DNA of 64,000 nt, from NCBI RefSeq assembly GCF_900496995.4, contig NC_044029.1:3162001-3226000 (forward strand), written 5' to 3'. Under the pieces are notes generated by a model. The model searched no databases. It worked only from the letters and a program-made list of their open reading frames with translations, and was not told the DNA's origin. The stretch comes from Aquila chrysaetos chrysaetos. Lineage: Eukaryota > Chordata > Aves > Accipitriformes > Accipitridae. This document shows positions 13,338 to 25,205 of this stretch, piece by piece. Each line of letters opens with the position of its first letter. The first letter of the stretch is position 1. The position numbers and the translations under genes are program-made.

Positions 13338-16300
13338 TCCATCAAAAAGTTCAGCCGCCCAAGCAAATAATTAGGAACAAGGACCCCAAGTTCTACCCAG
13401 AAATATGAGTCATGACATAATGAGAGGCAAGTTTGTAAGGATATGCAATATCTTTAAGTAAATCATCAGACTGAGCTGGAAAAATGGGCACAATTCTGGT
13501 CATATGTGCCTTATTCCATGGAAAGAAAATGCTAGTTTTATTTTAGCAATGACTGTTGAAGAGTAGAAAGGCAGAAACAAATGCCCCCTGTGTTGACAAG
13601 GTAAAGAGAGAAATATCAAAACTCATGTAACATTTGCCAGATGGTCAAGTTCTGGATGATAGTTTGTAATTAAAAAGAGTGTATGGGAGAGGAATGGAAA
13701 GTAATACACTGAGTATAATATCTTCTAAGAAATCAAGAAAAACAGAGACAATTAGAATACATATAAAATATTGTAAAGGGTAGTAAAGCACCAGGTTGAC
13801 AAGGCACCTTTCAAACTAATCCTAGGAATTCAAATAAGACTGAAAAATTTGATCAGAACAACTTATGTCTCTCTCTCTCTCTGTATAGATCCTTCCACCC
13901 CTAACCCCACAAACTGAAATAGCACCTCAACTTCTTGTCTCACAACGTCCTACCTCTTTTTCCAAAACCCAGCACGGGGTTGTGGATGAACAATCAACTG
14001 ACGCTCACATCAGCAAGACAATGATAGTGCTAGGAGAATAGGTAAGCGCCAGTCTCCAGAAAGAGCCCTTCCAATTTTATATTTATACAGCTATTGCAAA
14101 ACCTCTCTTCTTCCTCCAGTGCCATGGCCCTCCCAACAGTTTACAAAACCTTTCTTACATCCAGATTGAATTGCTGTGATTTATTCTCCATGATGCTACC
14201 CTTGAAGACTGCTTTAAAGCACTAGCTCCGGCAGAAAACAACTGCCCTTGATTTTACATTCCCGGCCTCGGAAAACACATTACGCTTGTTTTCAGAGATT
14301 TGCACCCTTTCATGGGTGACACTCAAGCTGTTTGCATTGTCCTAGAAAGACTTACGAAATCCTGCTTGGATCTGAGATTGCCGAGAGGTTGCTTCTCCTG
14401 AAAACTGGTAGGTACACTACCTAAGACAATATTTTAAAGGCCTAAGTAGCACATTGTCTTGCTCTTGACTCAGGCTGTTAATAAATAAAAACCGCATACA
14501 GTATGGACATTTGCAAAATGTTAAAGCGGTAACTTTAACATTTCATCTCTGTGATGAGATCTTGCTTTTTTTCTGACAAGTGACTTCATTTTAAACATAC
14601 ACACACTTTTTACTCAAATTGACACTGACAAGAAAAATACTCTCTTCGCCATCACAGCAAGGTGTCACTTAAAACCTGATTGTCGAGTTCTTATAACGCA
14701 TAATTCAAAGAGGTACTTCTGATGTCATGTTGCAGGATTCATGAGAAAGCATATTCCTTGCTCAGAAAAAAAGGAAATAAACGGATCAGCTCCACCCTGG
14801 AGGCAGAGGGAAAGCAAAATAAATAGGGTAGAAATAATAAAATTTTTCAGGAAAGAATAGACTAAAGAAGGTATCTACAATATCTATGGATGAACTACTA
14901 CTACAAAGAAAGAAATAATCCCAAAATGACACTGTCACCTCCAATAACAAAAGAAAAACACGTAAGAAAGCCCAAAATGTGTTTAAGGTGTGACCACTCC
15001 AGGACAGGTCATCGCTCACCGACTCCTGGGTCAAACACTCATGGCACTTGGAGTTGCTGATGAAGCGAAGTCAGTGGGGTTACATCAGCAGACATGCCAC
15101 GAAGAAAGGGATCAAAGCACGACAGCACTGTTAGGCCATTCCAGTGCCTCGTTTACGGGGATGTATTTACCTCTGGTGTTATTTCAGAGGATTGTAACGT
15201 TCCTGGCATTTCTCTCCATGGATTTGAGTGCACCCCTTTGCAACTTCTATTTGGAAAACCAGATCTAGGCAGTTTCCAAAAGCCACGCTTAAGTTTTTAC
15301 TCTTATCCCCTATTTCATTAGGCAAATGGGACAAATAAAGTTGGCAAGAGGAAAGCTCCTACAGGTATGCTGACAGGCCTTGTTCTGGCAGACATGAACC
15401 GGTCCTGCTCAGGCTCCAAGGAAAAAGCTTTGCCCTCAGCAGACACAAAGCAGTGTAGCTGCATTAGCCTGACACAGAGCCAAGTCTTCTATTTTCAGCA
15501 CCTCACCCTAGAAACACAGGCAGAGTAAGCCCATGTCAGTGTCCAAAAGGTCAGGCAGGCACTCTGTATAATCTAGAAGTGGGGTGAATAAATTTTTCTT
15601 TACTGGCCAAATCTCCTTCAAATCATAGAAAGCATGTATATTATTCCCTGAGTGAACATATCACACTGGTTTGTACTATTAGATGTCCCCCACAAAAAAT
15701 GCAGGTATGACAGTGGCCCCAGTGACAAAACCTGCCTTTTGAAACTCAATTCTGAGTTCCCTCCTTTAATCCTTACTATTAGCCAAGGTGGAGGCAATCA
15801 CTTGCACAGTGAACTTCATGCTGTGCTAATAAAGCAAAGTGCCTTAACCTATTTATACCGGCTTACCTGAGGGTTTAAAAACAGCATCAATGTATTCAGA
15901 AAATACTTACATTGCATTTTCAGAGTAGTTTTTGCTAAAACGCACAGTATTCATTAGCTTCCTTTGACCACTGCAGAACCAGAACTACTACAGGAGAATG
16001 AGCTGGATTCTCCTCAACTGTTAACAATGAAAAAGTTATTTCACAAGTTCCAGTCACACCTGTGTAAATTTGTTGAAAACAAGGGCATTGCAAAGGAAGT
16101 AATCTAGCAAGATGAATGGGTTGGTACTGCTTAAACTGAGTAGTTAATTTTTGGTCAGTAAAATCCTTCCAAACTGGTGCTGATGTACAAGAAAAGAGCG
16201 CCGCTTTCCTTTAAGATCCCATGTTCAACCATTTGGGTTGGCACCTAAAAGAAGTACTTCAACTTGGAGAACACTTGACTCTGAAGTAATTTGGAGACAA

Positions 16301-16972
16301 AATACAGTACTGAAAACACACTCTTCAGGTGGGACTGTAGACTACTTTTCAAAGTATAGTCTGCAGTAAAGATGAATTGCATATTATTTAAGACTGACAA
16401 CAATATAGTTTAACTGCAATTCATCATTAAACTGGGAGAAATGGAGAAAAAGAGTACAGGAGCCTATGTGAAACTATTTTAAGTACTTTGTCCCAGATGT
16501 CTGAAAAGTAATCACCAAAGTATATACTGAAAACACGAAGACAATTTTTATCTTAGCCAAATACAAAGTTGAAAAATAAGCCCAGTTTATTCTCTTGGCA
16601 GTACTACCCTGGATACTCTTGGAAGCAATTTTGTTAAAACATAAGGAAGAAAATACTTTGCCTTTTAATAGAAGTCTGAAGGTAACTTGTTTTACAGGTT
16701 TTTATAAATTTTTCTTCACAGGGCAGCATTGGAACAAACTGCTATCTACCATCTTTGTAAGCCCAAGTAAGACTGAAATAATTGCCACACAGCATATGTG
16801 AATTTAATCAAGGTTAAAATCTCTGTGTGCTATTTGATTTAAACCAGACATTTGAATTTATAATAAAATGGGAAGTATACCTCCTGCTTAATTATTGCTG
16901 GGGCTTTTCACGAGAAGATGTCCTTAGTTACAATAATGAGGAAGTACTTTTTAGCAGACAAAAAATTCACAC

Positions 16973-17170
16973 CTGAGAGAAATGATAAAGGAGTCAAAGT
17001 ACCAAAAATCAATAATGTTTTATTAACATATGCTTCAGAGAAAGAATACAGAAGGAAAATCATAAATAGTTGCATCAGAATAAATAACATCCCCCAAAAT
17101 GTTCCCAAAGGAAATTGGTACCCAAGAGCGAAGCAGACGGAGCAGTAAGGCAGTATGTGGAATGGCAGCA
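16973..17170 (-). CDS. Candidate hydrophobic exon, unidentified
   Basis: The acceptor AATTTCCTTACAG before 17170 and a donor CTCAG|GTGTGA after 16973 bound 198 bp open in one frame. The text includes a membrane-like stretch (LGTFWGMLFILMQLFMIFLL) and a second one (TLLIFGTLTPLSFL). The frame continues open to 16908. The general pattern is of two membrane helices, as in transporter families, but no specific family can be named. The region is T-rich on this strand, which by itself gives hydrophobic translations, so chance is a serious alternative. Confidence 0.25.
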
Positions 17171-19240
17171 CTGTAAGGAAATTGTCAGAAATTGTTTTCT
17201 GCCCCCAACACTGTCAGCCTTTATCTCAGTTCCAGAGAGAGAAAAGATCACGCACTTTCAGAAAGACACATAAGCAGGGAAAAGAATTCTTTTTTAATCC
17301 CCAGATCATCTCTCAGATTTGCTCTCGCACGTGGAAATAAAGAACCTGGACCACTCGCTAACAGGGTAGACCTTGCTTTGATTCCTTCTTAATTTTCAAG
17401 CATTTAGAAATTCATTGGCTTTTCTTTGTATTCATTTTGGCATGTGTTTATTAGCTATATTAAATTCTTAGCTTAGCGTTTCATATACAGTGTTATCTTT
17501 GGCAGAAAATGAAAGATGTATGAACAATTTAAACACTGAACACTGATGTAAAGATGGATCGGCTCGTTACAAACTGATTTCCTCTCATCAAACTACGTGG
17601 GTGAAGGATGAAGAAACAAAATGCAAAAACGTGGTAGTCAACGTGGTGACATACTAAATCATCTTCCAATCATTCTCAATAACACTACAACTACAGCATG
17701 CTATCCTGATGGCCCCATCTGAGTTGATGATTTTTCACAATGTATTTCATGGCTTCCATCCCTACATGAGACTTTATTACTATCACATAGGAATAAAAAG
17801 CCATAAAACACTAGAGTGAATTTATCTTGATCAGATGCAATACTTATTTTCTTCACATGATTTCACCACCATTCCAAAACTAACCAATGATTTCATGCTA
17901 CATTACTGAACATTTTAAACTACATTTCAATGACAAGGAAGACACTGAAATGGTTACATCACAAATTAACAGAGCTTTAGCCTTTAAACACATTCCTACC
18001 TACGAGAATCAAGAAACAATCACAAGACACAACCATTTAATTCACTGATAAAAAGACAGGACACCACAGAAAAATATCACTTCCACATACATCTTTCAAC
18101 ACATAAGGAAAGACAAGAGACACAAAAGAAACTGGTATAGATTAAAGCTATGAAAGCACCACTACCAGCATCTTTTAAAAACTATTTTCCACAGCAGCTT
18201 CCTGGCATGCATTAAAAAAAATTTCAGACTCCATCACTAAGACATCTTTACGACATCTGAGCTTAATTGGAGAAACAAAGCAAAATTCCCTGCTTATGGC
18301 ACTGAAACAGCTACTACCACAGAGCTGCTCGCTACTAATATGACTCACTCGTCCCTAGGACTTCTACCTTCTTGGCTACGATAAATTTACTGTAGCTCCA
18401 AAGTCCATATTTCTCCCAATGAAAGACCAAATGAGACAAATTATAGTATACCCTTATTTTCTAAGCCAGACTATGATACTGAGGTCCTGGTCTGAAAACA
18501 GTTATTTATTAATGTAATTACTTTTCATCTTCTTATTACTACTAATTGGCCAAGTTGAAACACAAGTCTCCAGGGTCATTGAAAAGTCAATACAATAATT
18601 TAACTGCCATTTGAAAATAATTTTGCTTGCACCCTTGCAAGCAAACTAAGCTGCATCAGAACTGTCTTGTTGAGCTAAAAGTCTCTGCTTTACCAAAAAT
18701 ATTTCACATTTTCCCAGCCATGTAACCCCACTGGCATGGTACCAATATTAATTCTGATCTACTGTTGACACTGGAACTAAAAATTAACTCAGGTTTGATT
18801 TATATACTGCTATCCTTTCTCGCCTACCAAATCCTATTTCTTGCATAATATAATGTTGATAGCATAGAAAAGAGCAAGAAATCATTAAATGAAAGGAAGT
18901 GCATAAATAAATTCAATTATCATGCATAAAACATGCAAATGATTTAAAGACTGCATATGAAACTCTAGTTTATATTCATTAATCTCAGGTTGCACTTTTG
19001 AGGGAGAAAGAGACACTAATCGGGTCCAGATTAATGCACTCCCAAACCTTCCAATTTGTTTTCAGGTGAGGGTTAAATGAGATGTATTAAAATAAACACA
19101 GCTGCTCACCTTCCCCAACCCAGTTTCATTTGTGGGAGAAGGTGAAAACTAAAAAGTATAAAGTATATTGTAGGCTTGGTGTACTCAGAATTCGGGCTTT
19201 TCCTGTGCTTATCAGGACTGCCACTTACCCACTGCAGCTC

Positions 19241-19242
<2 letters not shown>

Positions 19243-19275
<33 letters not shown>
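19243..19275. repeat. Poly-T run (33 bp)
   Basis: Thirty-three uninterrupted T; the longest homopolymer in the window, immediately left of the CpG-rich block at 19.4 kb. Confidence 0.95.
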
Positions 19276-19276
<1 letters not shown>

Positions 19277-19399
19277 GCTAGGAAGATAACTTTGTGCTGG
19301 AAACTGTTGTCCAAAACCCCAGCTAGTGACTTGACAAGGAGAACAGGGCGGGGAATGTTTGGGCTTGCCTAAATCCTGCCCTGTTTTCCTCCCATCCCT

Positions 19400-19850
19400 A
19401 CCCTGAATGATGCTGCGCATGGACCCCTTTAAATTGTGCCCAGTCGCATCGAAAAGGGGCTCGGTCCGAAACCGGCACGGTGCTGCCACGCCGATCCGTT
19501 AGGTGGAAAACAGGGATTGATGAGCGGACTTGAGCGCTCGCCTTTGCTCACCCAGTCAGCAGAAACACGGTACATAATGGGGGCAAACCCCTTCGACCCA
19601 CCAACCGGCTCCGGGTTTCGCTGCCCGGGGATTCCCCCCAGCCTCTGCCGAATTAGCTGGGTATAAAAATAGGGGTCCCCCGGCTCCCCCTTCCCTCTCC
19701 CGCTGGAGCTGGGTGCCCGTCCCTGCCCCTCACCCTTGCGCGGGGGGGGTCCCGGGGATAAACCACCGAGAAGAAGCCCAGCACCCGCGACAGCAGAGAG
19801 AGGGCAATCGGCGTTCCCGGGGCTGATCCTGCCTCAGGAGAAAGGGAAGT
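19400..19850 (+). promoter_or_regulatory. CpG-rich block with TATA box
   Basis: A CpG- and GC-rich block stands out from AT-rich flanks. A TATAAAAATA element at 19662-19671 is followed by GGGG and C-rich sequence, so a plus-strand transcription start would be near 19.69 kb. Downstream GC-rich sequence could be a 5' untranslated exon. No convincing coding frame or strong splice donor follows. It lies about 0.65 kb downstream (in dynein orientation) of the last recognisable dynein exon and points the opposite way. Confidence 0.4.
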
Positions 19851-20492
19851 ACATGGGAAGGAAAATGCGAGTTTTGGTCCAGAAACAAAAAAAAGAAGGG
19901 AAGGGCCCGTTCCCGTCCGCTGGCAGAGGAAGGTTAAATAAAGCAAACAAAAAAAGGTCACCAAACTAATTTTGTACCGAAACTAATGAATTTGGATGAG
20001 AGGCCCAAAGGGGAAAGGTTAGGGTGTTATCAGTGACATAATTTCTCTTCCCTTTTGTTAAAATAATTGGAAATTAAACCCCTCCAACACAGTGGGACAC
20101 ACTTTCTGCAGGGTGGGAAGCATTCAAAATCTTACATTTCTCTGATTTTTTTTTTAAATGTTATCCTCCTGAACTACAGACATTACACCATGAAAGCACG
20201 AGAACACATACATGTAGACTCAAACATATATTCACATATATGGTTTCAGACACAGACCCACTTCTGCTGACAGCCTGACTCTGAGAGCTTTTTATTAGAA
20301 TTAATTTCTGCATGTTTGCAGATGCTAAATTAGTTGCAATAAATAACAACAATAAGGCTGAAATCTGTCAACATCTTGACAAATATTCAGAGAGCCATTT
20401 AGTTAGGAAATATGCTTATGATATTCATTGCTCCTAAAAGAGAAAATGATTATACAGTAACTAAACCCTAAGTAAGAGCTAAAGATATTCAC

Positions 20493-20722
20493 CTCATGAA
20501 GCCATTTCTCAACTAGCCCCTTGGCACTTGCTGGAATTATTCGCAGCACGAGCTCTACTTTTTCATTTTCTGCTGACTCCATGTGGGTAATTTCTTTCTC
20601 GTGATTAAAAGTGAGCTTGGCAATTCCTTCAAAGCATTTCCTTAGGTGTGGTTGGACGTGGAGTGGATCCTTTGTCTCAGAAAGGATTCCTGAGAGATCA
20701 TTGCTGCATCGAGAGAAAAAAC
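20493..20722 (-). pseudogene. Dynein heavy-chain linker exon (LSETKDP / RKCFEGIAKL block), frameshifted at its start
   Basis: The acceptor is TTTTTCAG before base 20722 and the donor is GAG|GTGAAT after 20493. Read on the minus strand from about 20702, the frame is fully open and gives NDLSGILSETKDP, then VQPHLRKCFEGIAKLTF, then KVELVLRIIPASAKGLVEKW. This is the linker segment immediately before the first AAA module in axonemal dyneins. The first codons spell RFFLS after joining to the previous exon, exactly as expected. Seven bases (20703-20709) then separate this from the NDL frame, so the spliced message hits a TGA at once. The exon length and phase-0 end are typical of the family. The protein identity is well supported; that the break is real and not a sequencing error is inference. 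Confidence 0.85.
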
Positions 20723-20814
20723 CTGAAAAACGATAAAAAATGAACTTTAGAGGTATTTATACAAACATATTTTACACCAACACCAACAGCAGACAGATGA
20801 AATGGACTGTTTAC

Positions 20815-20974
20815 CTTGGAAAGAATAGTCTTTTCTTCGCCAAATAATCATTCAAGGCCTTCCTGAATGTCATCCAAAAGCGATTCTGCCTCCTTCAACT
20901 TATCCAGCATCTGGGGCTGCGAGATAACCCTCGTGGCATTGGTCTCCTTCACTGACTCCTTCGTTATTAGCCTC
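20815..20974 (-). pseudogene. Dynein heavy-chain linker exon (LL..IQ.GLNDYL..KRLFFPR block), 1-bp frameshift
   Basis: The acceptor is CTATCTCACCCACCAG before 20974 and the donor is CCAAG|GTAAAC after 20815. The first frame reads RLITKESVKET and then QMLDKLKEAESLLDDIQEGL. One extra T (one of 20854-20855 on the plus strand) shifts the frame, after which NDYLAKKRLFFPR is read up to the donor. In intact axonemal dyneins these two pieces are continuous and lead straight into the FFFLSND sequence of the next exon, which here follows after a 92-bp intron. The first base completes a TGG (Trp) codon split with the previous exon, giving the conserved VDxxW-R junction. Identity is strong; the frameshift is seen directly. 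Confidence 0.82.
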
Positions 20975-21333
20975 CTGGTGGGTGAGATAGAATACAGTGA
21001 ATGTAATAACCATACTTCACACAACAGGCTCTCTCTCTCTCTTTTAAATTGAAAATCCCCTTATTACAAAACAAGGGGTGTTCTTTTTCTTCTACCTTTA
21101 AGTAGGACTGCCACATTCATTGCTTTTTACAAAAACGCAGCTGCTTTTTAAGCTACAGATAAATAGAATCTGCTAGGCGGTAATTCTGCTCAGTCTGAAT
21201 GCATTATTTTCTAAGTCACTTTGGCGAGGGACTTTTTATTATAAACTGGAATGAACAAGGGAAGTCCTTTTCTCAACTAATTATGACTACACTTTGTTCT
21301 ATACTATTAACTTACAATGCTAGACTGATCAGC

Positions 21334-21361
21334 TTTTTTTTTTCTTTTTTTTTTTTTTTTT
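21334..21361. repeat. Poly-T run, one interruption
   Basis: Ten T, one C, then seventeen T. Confidence 0.95.
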
Positions 21362-23763
21362 GGCTTCAGTGGGTTCAATAAATTAACATGCTTTTTCTGG
21401 GAAATTAGAGAGCTAATTATTAAGACTTTATAGACTAATGATGAAAATATAAATAACACAGAACAATAAAGAATGGTGTATCAATAACATTCGCACAATC
21501 CCTTTGATGTGCACAATGTAATTTCCCATTTTAACACCACTGATGCATGGATGGGAGTTACTTTGACTCCGTCTACAGAATTTTCTTCTCATAAAGATTT
21601 GTTAAACTGGATATTTTCTAAGAACCGAGGAAAAAGAGCAAAGCCGAAACACCATTTTTCATATACCTATCCCTGGCACCCATTTTGTTTTCCTATTGTT
21701 GGACTTCCAATTTATAAAAATCAGGAATGACAGAAGAGAAGGCAAAGCTATAAAGACACTAAACCAGACAAACATCAGGACTTTTGTTGTTACTTTTCCC
21801 ACTAGAAGACATAATGTAGTATGTCTGAGTTGAAAAAACAGTTGTGTTTATTTTTTTTACTCAGCTACTTTCAAGCATGGCTTAATTTGCAAAGAAGAGT
21901 TTGATATTGCCCAGTAATACCAAAAACCAGAATATAGTTCTGAGGTTTCCGGACCTTCAGTGATCCAAACTGCTCGGCTTTGACAGAGGAAAAGACACTC
22001 AACTACATTCTAAGCGGACAACACCACGTTTAGCTCAACTGTTGTCCATAGCTCGTAACTACTGGTACACAAAGACTCCGATAATGAAATGTAAACATTT
22101 AGATATCACCACATAGTTCCTTTTATGCAACATATACTGTGATGAACTGAATTTAATTAAATAAATAAATCATTTCTCCTTATTAATTCAAATTCACTTT
22201 CAATACTTATGAGTTGAAAACCATCACTATAGTAGAAAGACCTGTCGACAGAACTGCTTCTGTCCAGCATTCAGGATTACAAATTAGAATCCTGGAAACA
22301 AGAACTTGCTCAGTGAAAGAAAACTCACACTGCCACCATCTTAATATCCTACTTGCATTCAAAATAATCCCATCCCTATGCATTTCTGCCTGAAATATTA
22401 TGAGAGGGATAGTTATTATACATTTTTCAAGCGCCTACTGTAAGAAGATACATACGTACAGCCAACAACAGTGTCATTGCTTTGAGATGCTAAAACTTGC
22501 TCCTTCCATGAGGCATTTCTCAGTCCTCTGATACACTTGGCAAACTATGGACCCTTTTGGGTTGCTGGTCTCCATATCTGGAGGCCAACCTGGATGCTGG
22601 AGTGCCAGGAGAAGCCTAATTCATGTAGAATTAAGAACAGCAAAACTGTTCTACTAAGAAATAACTCTACATGTATCAAGTGGAGCTTCCAAAATGTGAG
22701 AGTAAATGAACACATCCACACAGACATTCATTACCTACACTTTATTTTAGTACCAAGCTGTGTGTTTGTGTACACTCAAAATATGTCCTTTCATATTATC
22801 TCTGAAACAAGGACACTATCTAGCATACTGCCAATTTAGGTATGTTATCTTTTGTACTAAAGTAATAAAGAAATTTTGAAATGCTTATTCCTGCTTGCTT
22901 AAAAATGTATCTGGATCTGTCCATTTAGCAACACTTCTTTTCATGATGTGACAGTAAGGATGCTAAAGAAATAACCGTGAATGAGAGAAGGTTTGCCAAT
23001 GTGGGGTACTGTTTTCCCTAAATTCATTTCAGAATTAAAGCTATTCTCAAAAATTTTGTGGCCAACTTCCAGGCATATGACTGGCCTTCAGATTATCGAG
23101 TATCCCACTTCCAACATTGCTAATATCAATGATGCACAATACAATTTGATTAAAAATGAACCTATTTTATTTCAGCTGCATCAATTAAAGACAATGAAAT
23201 AGTCAGATTGCACCCTGTGCTCATCCTCTGCCGAGTACTGACTGACAGCTTTTCACAGAAGCCAAGGTTATGGTGCAAAATGATTAAGTGACTCGACAAA
23301 CATTACAGCCCTAGTGGAGGCCCATTTACATACAGGGACAAGATCTATAAACTCCCAGTTCTGTACCTTATCCATCTCACTATGTTTCCCTACACTTCAG
23401 AAGGGAGAATCAAAATGAACATGAATTCAGGAAAAAGAAAAAAAACCCCGCCACATATCTTTACCAAACCTCTCTGTAGCTACTGCTTTGCCTTGTAACT
23501 ATATACAAGTTAGCTACCTACGTCTTGCAGTATATTTCTTGCACGATTAAGAGCAAGTGTTTTACAGGTGCTTTGTGATATGCATGCACTTTCAATATTC
23601 TGCAGGTCATTCAATAGCACATCAGCCATAACTAAACACAGACTTAATACTCTGGGGAAGCGACAGCATCAAAGGCCAATTTTTACGACTTTCCCTTGCC
23701 TGAAATGAAACAAATCTCTAGGTCCTAACCATATGGGGAGTAAGTTAACAGCCAAGAGCTTAC

Positions 23764-23843
23764 CATTTCTCATCGACAGCTCTCCTCGTGCTGTCCTGGA
23801 GTTACTTGTGACCCAGAATTTGAAATCACTGCTCCATAATACC
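23764..23843 (-). pseudogene. Dynein heavy-chain linker exon ending in VDEKW, with two in-frame stops
   Basis: The acceptor is TTTTTGTGACTTACACAG and the donor is AAATG|GTAAGC. The exon is 80 bp. It starts in phase 0, which fits the end of the upstream exon at 24315, and ends two bases into a Trp codon completed by the exon at 20974. In this frame it reads GIMEQ, TGA (23826-23828), FQILGHK, TAA (23802-23804), LQDSTRRAVDEKW. The tail corresponds to the dynein segment with consensus RRFxxVDKxWR, and the first part may correspond to ILDEWLKVQ with the Trp turned into TGA. The family normally has about 18 more residues here (WLYLEPIFSSEDI region), so an internal loss or a missing exon is likely. 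Splice sites and phase are seen; the homology is partial. Confidence 0.6.
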
Positions 23844-24314
23844 CTGTGTAAGTCACAAAAATGAAACCAGATAACCAAATGAGTTGAAAAGAAAGCATTT
23901 TCTCCCAGGTATAAAAATATTTGACATCAAAATCCTCTAATAAATATTTTGCTAAAAATGTTCTTTACCTGTTTCCAGTTTTACTTCATGGAGTACAATG
24001 AGAAACAAGCCATGCACAAATGCTTGTTTGCCTTTCTCACTTGAATGATTCACTATACTTACTGGGAGGCTGTGTATCTGTTGTTTCCGAGCTCACATCA
24101 TAAAAACTAAACAGAAATCAATTTAAGACAATGAACTTTAAACTTCATTTTCCCCCCTCGGTATTCTAAAGTGGCATGGCTAAGTTGGAAAAGTTTTAAA
24201 TAATGAAAGTCACTGAAGCCTAAATCACATACAATGGTGAAAGCTGAGATGTGAGATGGAGATGAAATCTAAAAGCTAATTAAATTCAACAAGAGCCTCT
24301 CAAAGGCAACATAC

Positions 24315-24412
24315 CAGCTTAGCCTCCCATGCTAATATTTCGTTTTGAAGGGTGCAGTAAATGGAGGGCCTTTCATGGCTGCAGATTTCACAATGTGATC
24401 CACCAGCTAAAC
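24315..24412 (-). pseudogene. Dynein heavy-chain pre-linker exon (NEILAWEAKL)
   Basis: The acceptor is CTCCCCTCTCAG preceded by an uninterrupted run of 16 T on the minus strand (plus-strand A run 24425-24440). The donor is AAGCTG|GTATG. The single open frame ends in LQNEILAWEAKL, matching the dynein element (I/M)xxWExKL that follows the conserved GSPxxKPxE loop. The first half (AGGSHCEICSHERPSIYC) has diverged from the family. The exon ends in phase 0, compatible with the next exon at 23843. It has no internal stop, so taken alone it could be functional. It is listed as pseudogene because its neighbours are broken. Confidence 0.62.
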
Positions 24413-25147
24413 CTGAGAGGGGAGAAAAAAAAAAAAAAAAGATTAGATGCATGGATTACTGTACTGAATAGATGCCAAGGCCAAGATAAAAAGAATAGAT
24501 AAGTTAGGGCTTCTGAGGAGCTAAATTTGAAGCCAACCAGCAAAACGGATTGAACCTTATTACCTCTAGTCACTGAGAAATTCCCTAGACAGTTGGATGT
24601 AATTTGAAAAGGTCAGAAAAAAATTTCCTTCACAGTATTATTGCTTCATGGTTTAAGGGTGTACGTTTGTGAGATGCCAGCTCTAATCATTTTTATTGAC
24701 TTGCTCCAGAGAGACAGACAGATGCACAGGAAGGCAAGACAGATGGATAAGACGTATCCTACCTTTGTTTCCAGTTCTAAAAAATATCACAGTATTAGGT
24801 ATGTTTTAATGTTAATAATTTCAGTTTATCCTTTGCCATCTCTGAGAAGAATGTGCCTTGTTTCTCTAAGTCAGCCACAAAAGGGGGAAAAAAACCCCCT
24901 GTGCATATCATTGGAAACTTGCTACAATTTTTCATATTTGATCTGAGCGTTCATTGAATTCCATATGAATCTGAAACATATAACTGAAATTCAGTAAGTG
25001 TAATAGGATTTTCTAGACAATTTTAGGTATGCTCAGTTGATTTTTCTTTTCACCTAAAAGGGAGCAGTTCTCACTGAACAGATTATAAGAATGACCTTCA
25101 ACATACTGACAGTACAAGCTTTGTTATCAATGTGGTTGTGCTGGGAA

Positions 25148-25205
25148 AAAAAAACAAAATAAAACAAAACAAAACAAACAAACAAAAAACCCAAAAAAAC
25201 CAAAC
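25148..25205. repeat. A-rich (AAAAC)n-like low-complexity tract
   Basis: Repeated AAAACAAAAT/AAAACAAAC units, followed by CCCAAAAAAACC. Confidence 0.85.

Larger units (their letters stand above)
175..16972. other. AT-rich stretch without a supported gene
   Basis: Both strands are full of stops; the scattered short frames have no recognisable motif. One plus-strand frame with an acceptor-like start (12527-12694) and a longer one (14990-15268) are treated in the findings and rejections. A perfect 8-bp hairpin lies at 13141-13159. No RNA gene or full transposon was recognised. Confidence 0.6.

Noticed and set aside
14990..15268. 92-codon open frame on the plus strand
   Set aside because: No splice signals that fit, no recognised domain, and it overlaps another open frame in the same strand; looks like chance.
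16918..17148. 76-codon hydrophilic frame on the plus strand
   Set aside because: It is the complement of the T-rich hydrophobic frame on the other strand; no homology seen.
19106..19489. 127-codon minus frame with a long Lys run
   Set aside because: The run is the poly-T tract read on the other strand; not a gene.
1..20492. Dynein AAA1 motor motifs (Walker A, WPGQ) expected downstream
   Set aside because: Searched by eye on the minus strand; none recognised, so no motor exon is claimed.
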